Shown here piece by piece: positions 60,491-64,000 of a stretch of 64,000 bases of DNA. Origin of the DNA: Cyanoderma ruficeps. Its lineage: Eukaryota > Chordata > Aves > Passeriformes > Timaliidae. Position numbers and translations under genes: made by a program. The stretch spans positions 781,210-845,209 of the forward strand of contig VZDJ01007749.1 of NCBI GenBank assembly GCA_008694505.1. Reading direction: 5' to 3'. The first letter of the stretch is position 1. The number at the start of each line of letters is the position of its first letter. The notes beneath the pieces were generated by a model. It saw nothing but the letters and a program-made list of their open reading frames with translations, searched no databases and was not told the DNA's origin.

Positions 60491-63206
60491 GCAAAAGGAT
60501 ATCAGTTTTTCAAATGTTTGAATTTTACTTCATTAGTCAGATCATGGTTATATTTGGTTTCTAATTTATTTTCATTTGTTATTAGCATGAAAGATGAAAA
60601 TGGGACCTGAGTCCGCTAAGGAGACAAGGGTGGCTCACCCATCCTGGGGCAACAATCACCAGCTGCTGATCCTCAGAGGTCTGATAGGTTTCCAGGTTGG
60701 AATGAGAGACTGTTTCCAAGGGTGCTCAGACTTTATTAATGTCTCATGGCTGCAGCTGCCACAGCGCACAGTGAGGAGCAGCCCTGAGACACCTGCTTTT
60801 GTCAGAAGCACTGTCTGCATAATCTCCTTACAGCCTGTGTGATCAAGGAACATATGTCTGATAAGCATGGCTATAAACAAACCTGTCATCAGTATTCCTG
60901 CCTCCCGAGCCCACCTTGGAAGAGCCTTAGGTGTCAGGTTGGATATAATGAGTTGACATTAGTGCAGAATGGCATAAAAGCAGATGTGCTTGTGGCCACA
61001 TCCAGCACACTCTTGGTTAACACACACATCTGCAACCTGAAAAGCCCAGGTGATGGTTTAAGGAGCTGCATCATCCATAAAGCCAGTGAGGATTACAGAC
61101 ATCCATAACTGTGTTTCTAGGTGGGGTTTTTGCTGCTAAAGGCAGCAGTTCATTGAGCTGAGCTGAGCTCCTCCATGGAGGGCGGAAGTTTAATTCTCTG
61201 TGTCTAGTCTGATATATGCAAATTACATTTTAAATTTTGTCTTCTGTAAACAAAAAGTTACCTCTTTGTATTCAAATATTATTTTCTGAATGTATTTTTA
61301 AAAATTAAATACAGTATTTATTGCACAGTATGCACAAAACCCAGTCAGTACAGTGTAAAGGCATATTTCAAACCCTACTGAAATCAACTACAAAACTCCC
61401 ATTGATTTTACTAGGTCTTGGACCAGGTTTTAATGGAAGATGACACTAGGCAGAGCACCTGCTTGGACATGAACCATTGTGCATAAACAGGTGCTCTTCC
61501 TTGCTTCTAGCTGGTATTTAAGTCCCGGAGAAAGCATATTTTTTGTTACCAAAAGCTTTATTCTTTAAGAGACTGGTTCATTTTCAAGTTTGGACCTTGT
61601 ACATGTGAAGTACAAATAACAATGATTATTGCTGTTGAGATATATTATTATACTGTTCCTACATAGAACCACATAATAGTCCCCTTTCTAAACTGGTATT
61701 TTATTGGCAGTGATAATGATGGGTTGATAGAGTGTAGAAATGTTGAGCAGAGAATTGCTGCACTGGCTTAAAAATCTGGATCTAAGGAATATTGGTTGGG
61801 GAGAAGAAGAGTACCCTGATTTTGGAATATTAGCTTTCAGACCAAAGGAAGCAAAAGGTTGTTGCTGTTCACCTGCTGCGATTTATGATAGCAGAGCTCT
61901 TGTGATTTGTGCTTCCTACAGTACTTAAATGAATATATACATTGGACCAGAGCTATCTTCAATTCTCCCATTCCTAATTTAAACTGATTGCTTCCTGCTC
62001 TTCCTTGATAAGGGTGAGCTGGAGTTTGCATCATACAGCCTTGTGCTTTCTTGAGCAAGGGGGACGTAAAACATACTCCATCATACTGTACCAGGGCCTT
62101 TTTGATTGGTTTTGTGCAGATGGCGACCTGAAAGAGCTGCACAGCTTAGCACATAGTGTTGATGTGCTTCTTTGCCCACTGGCATGAAAAAGGCTAGTAA
62201 AATTCTGAGGGTTTTTGTTAGCCCCGGCCCCTGCTCCCCCCCCGCCCCCCGCCCTTAATGACTTGCATCCTCTAGGGCCCTGCTCTACTGAGAGCACTGT
62301 GCTTCACCTGGCAGCCTCCAGGGCTAAACCCATCGTTTAGCACAATTTTCAATTTTACTAAACTGTTGCCAAGTGTAAGTAGACATCAGGTGGCACTTTC
62401 TCTATACTCTTTCCAATTGTACAAAATACAGTACTTAGGAGCCCCGTAATGGACAGCTGCCAGAAAGCGAAAGCAGACATTGAGACATGTCTGATGAGCT
62501 CTCTCCTGAAAATGGTGCTGTTTTAACATTGCCTCTTGTTACCCTCTGGTCCTTTACAATGCCCCTAGAATGCTGTGCTCACAGAGACATAAGCCCTTCA
62601 CGGTTAAAGGGGATTATTTTAAGATTAAATGCAATGACGCCTTCTGCTACTTTTAAAATAGATCTGGGAAAGAAAAAAAATCCCGTTGTTTAAAATGCTC
62701 CCTGCTCCTCCCATGCTCACTGCTGAGGACCTGTGACCTAGTGGTTTGCCTTGGCAGAATTTCCCCTTCCCTGCTGCTTCTCCCCCTGCAGCTGCTCATT
62801 TTGGAGCCCGCATGGCTGTACTCATTGTTAAAAAACACAGCTGCTCTGCATCCATTGTAAGCTCCAGCTATTGATTTAGATCCTCCAATTTTTACGTGTT
62901 GAAAGACAAAATGGTTGTTTAGAGAGGCATTTGTGTGGAACCTGCAGTCAGCCAGGGCCTTGAGGCAGAACAGCCTCAACTGCTCTGCATGACTGATGTA
63001 CCAGAGTGCTCAGAGTAGCTCCTAGTCTCTTGTCCTTTTTTAATTATAACAAAGACAAGCTAATAAGCCAGAACAAGATAACTACTTTTAGAAAGAATAC
63101 ACAGTTCTGTTGGGTCAGGCAGGTTTAAATCAAAAGGTCTGAAAAGATATTTCCCCATCTCCAGTGGGTCCTTGAAAACCTGAACCTTTCTTCTGACTTT
63201 GCTGGG
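60491..63206. other. Unique non-coding sequence
   Basis: No gene supported. A C-rich stretch (62221-62256) contains CCCCCCCCGCCCCCCGCCC. Frames of up to 108 codons (62653-62979, minus) match nothing I recognise. Confidence 0.5.
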
Positions 63207-64000
63207 TGTTGGGGGTTAGATTTGTTTCTTTTTTACTTCCAAATTTTTTCCCCATAAGTTCCTAGGAAACTATCTACTGGGTACTTATGGGTACTCAGGC
63301 AGAACAAAGCGGCCAAAGGAGAGGACTTGTAGCACCCAGTTACACTTCTTTGTGTGTCTGTAGAGTTTCTCTCGGAAGGGGAGATAACGTTTTGGCTTTG
63401 GGGGCAGGTAAAGGACAGGGCTGGGGGCAGTTTCTCTCTTGCTTTTGGCATCAGAGAGAGGATGTCCAGGCTGCTGCTTGCTGCAGGAGGAGTTCACTGT
63501 CCCCACCGGGTCCAGTCTTGAGAAAATCTACCATCATCTGCTCGTGTGCCCAGGAGTTCTGAGCTCGCCTCCTCCTGCCCTGCTGGGCTGGCCCTGTCCT
63601 GCTGCCACCATTTCTTCAGCACTGCTTTGAGGCTTTTTGCTACTCTGTGGCCCTGTCCTGCCCTGCCCTGCCCTGCCAGGACATCCCTGCCGTTCCAGCT
63701 CCCACCATGGAGCTTCTGATATATCTCATCCACCAGCCTGGGATTTTCCACCGTTCCAGCTTGGTGCTCTCGGAGTCCCAAGAGATGAGACTGCCCTGGG
63801 CTTTGTGAAGCAAAGCCCCTCGAGATTCCTGGTTCTGTTATTATTGCTGTAGTTGTTGTTTGCTTGCCTTGTTATACATGCTAGTAAAGAACTGTCATTC
63901 CTACTGCCATATCTTTGCCTGAAAGCCCCTTAATTTTCATAATTATAATAAACTGGGGGGAGGGGATTTGAATTCTTCATTCCTAGGGAGGCTCTGCCCT
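63207..64000 (+). mobile_element. ERVL-type LTR, uninterrupted copy, cut by window end
   Basis: It starts TGTTGGGGGTTAG and matches the outer LTR at 53245-54755 without the nested insertion: at 63529-63534 the site reads TACCAT once and continues CATCTGCTCG. By hand I count about 13 differences in the first 328 bp and about 6 in the following 465 bp against the 53-kb copy. The poly(A) signal position reads AGTAAA where the other copy has ATTAAA. About 35 bp of the 3' end lie beyond the window, so its right flank and target duplication cannot be seen. The frames of 63-95 codons are not genes. Confidence 0.92.

Noticed and set aside
1..64000. CRISPR arrays, operons, tRNA or rRNA genes
   Set aside because: No regularly spaced short repeats, no tRNA-like B-box clover-leaf context and no rRNA sequence was seen; the genome type makes CRISPR and operons implausible.

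Overview
The window looks like non-coding nuclear DNA from a bird, most likely a songbird or another neoavian. It is AT-rich. The only clear non-LTR retrotransposons are CR1 and a few older LINE scraps, there is no mammalian L1, Alu or B-type SINE, and there are many solo long terminal repeats (LTRs) of endogenous retroviruses (ERVs). Several LTRs begin TGTCCTGGG or TGTCCTAGG and sit between 5-bp target-site duplications (TSDs), as ERVL-type insertions do. The species call is inference; no database search was possible.

No host protein-coding gene, rRNA, tRNA or CRISPR array could be supported. The longest open frame is 169 codons (18578-19087, minus). Almost all other frames are random or lie inside LTRs. 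The window is therefore best read as intergenic or deep intronic sequence whose history is written by transposable elements.

Layout. 1-3.5 kb: AT-rich unique DNA with a perfect 24-bp palindrome. 3.5-4.0 kb: solo LTR (family A). 7.9-8.4 kb: solo LTR (family B, plus). 8.5-10.0 kb: CR1 scrap and a roughly 185-bp tandem array split by a 647-bp LTR. 11.4 kb: poly-C assembly gap. 11.85-12.37 kb: second family-B LTR, in inverted orientation. 12.4-19.2 kb: mostly unique, with two weak LTR-like candidates. 19.2-19.9 kb: solo LTR, minus, with perfect TSD. 20-28.4 kb: unique sequence and a heptanucleotide microsatellite. 28.4-28.9 kb: second family-A LTR. 30-35.3 kb: CR1 pieces. 38.2-38.8 kb: diverged relative of family A. 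46-49.4 kb: a short class-II-like LTR candidate, a pair of diverged direct repeats, a complete solo LTR and an ancient L3/CR1 scrap. 50-52 kb: CR1 tails. 53.2-54.8 kb: an LTR carrying a second, younger LTR nested inside it. 55.9-57.3 kb: a CR1 reverse-transcriptase fossil and, on the opposite strand, a scrap of a different LINE. 60.1-60.5 kb: a 191-bp tandem duplication. 63.2 kb to the end: a second copy of the 53-kb LTR without the nested insertion, cut by the window edge.

The most informative structure is the 53-kb/63-kb pair. The 63-kb copy preserves the uninterrupted site, so the nested 678-bp LTR and its 6-bp duplication (TACCAT) can be placed to the base. I found no sign of a novel gene system; the interest lies in repeat architecture.
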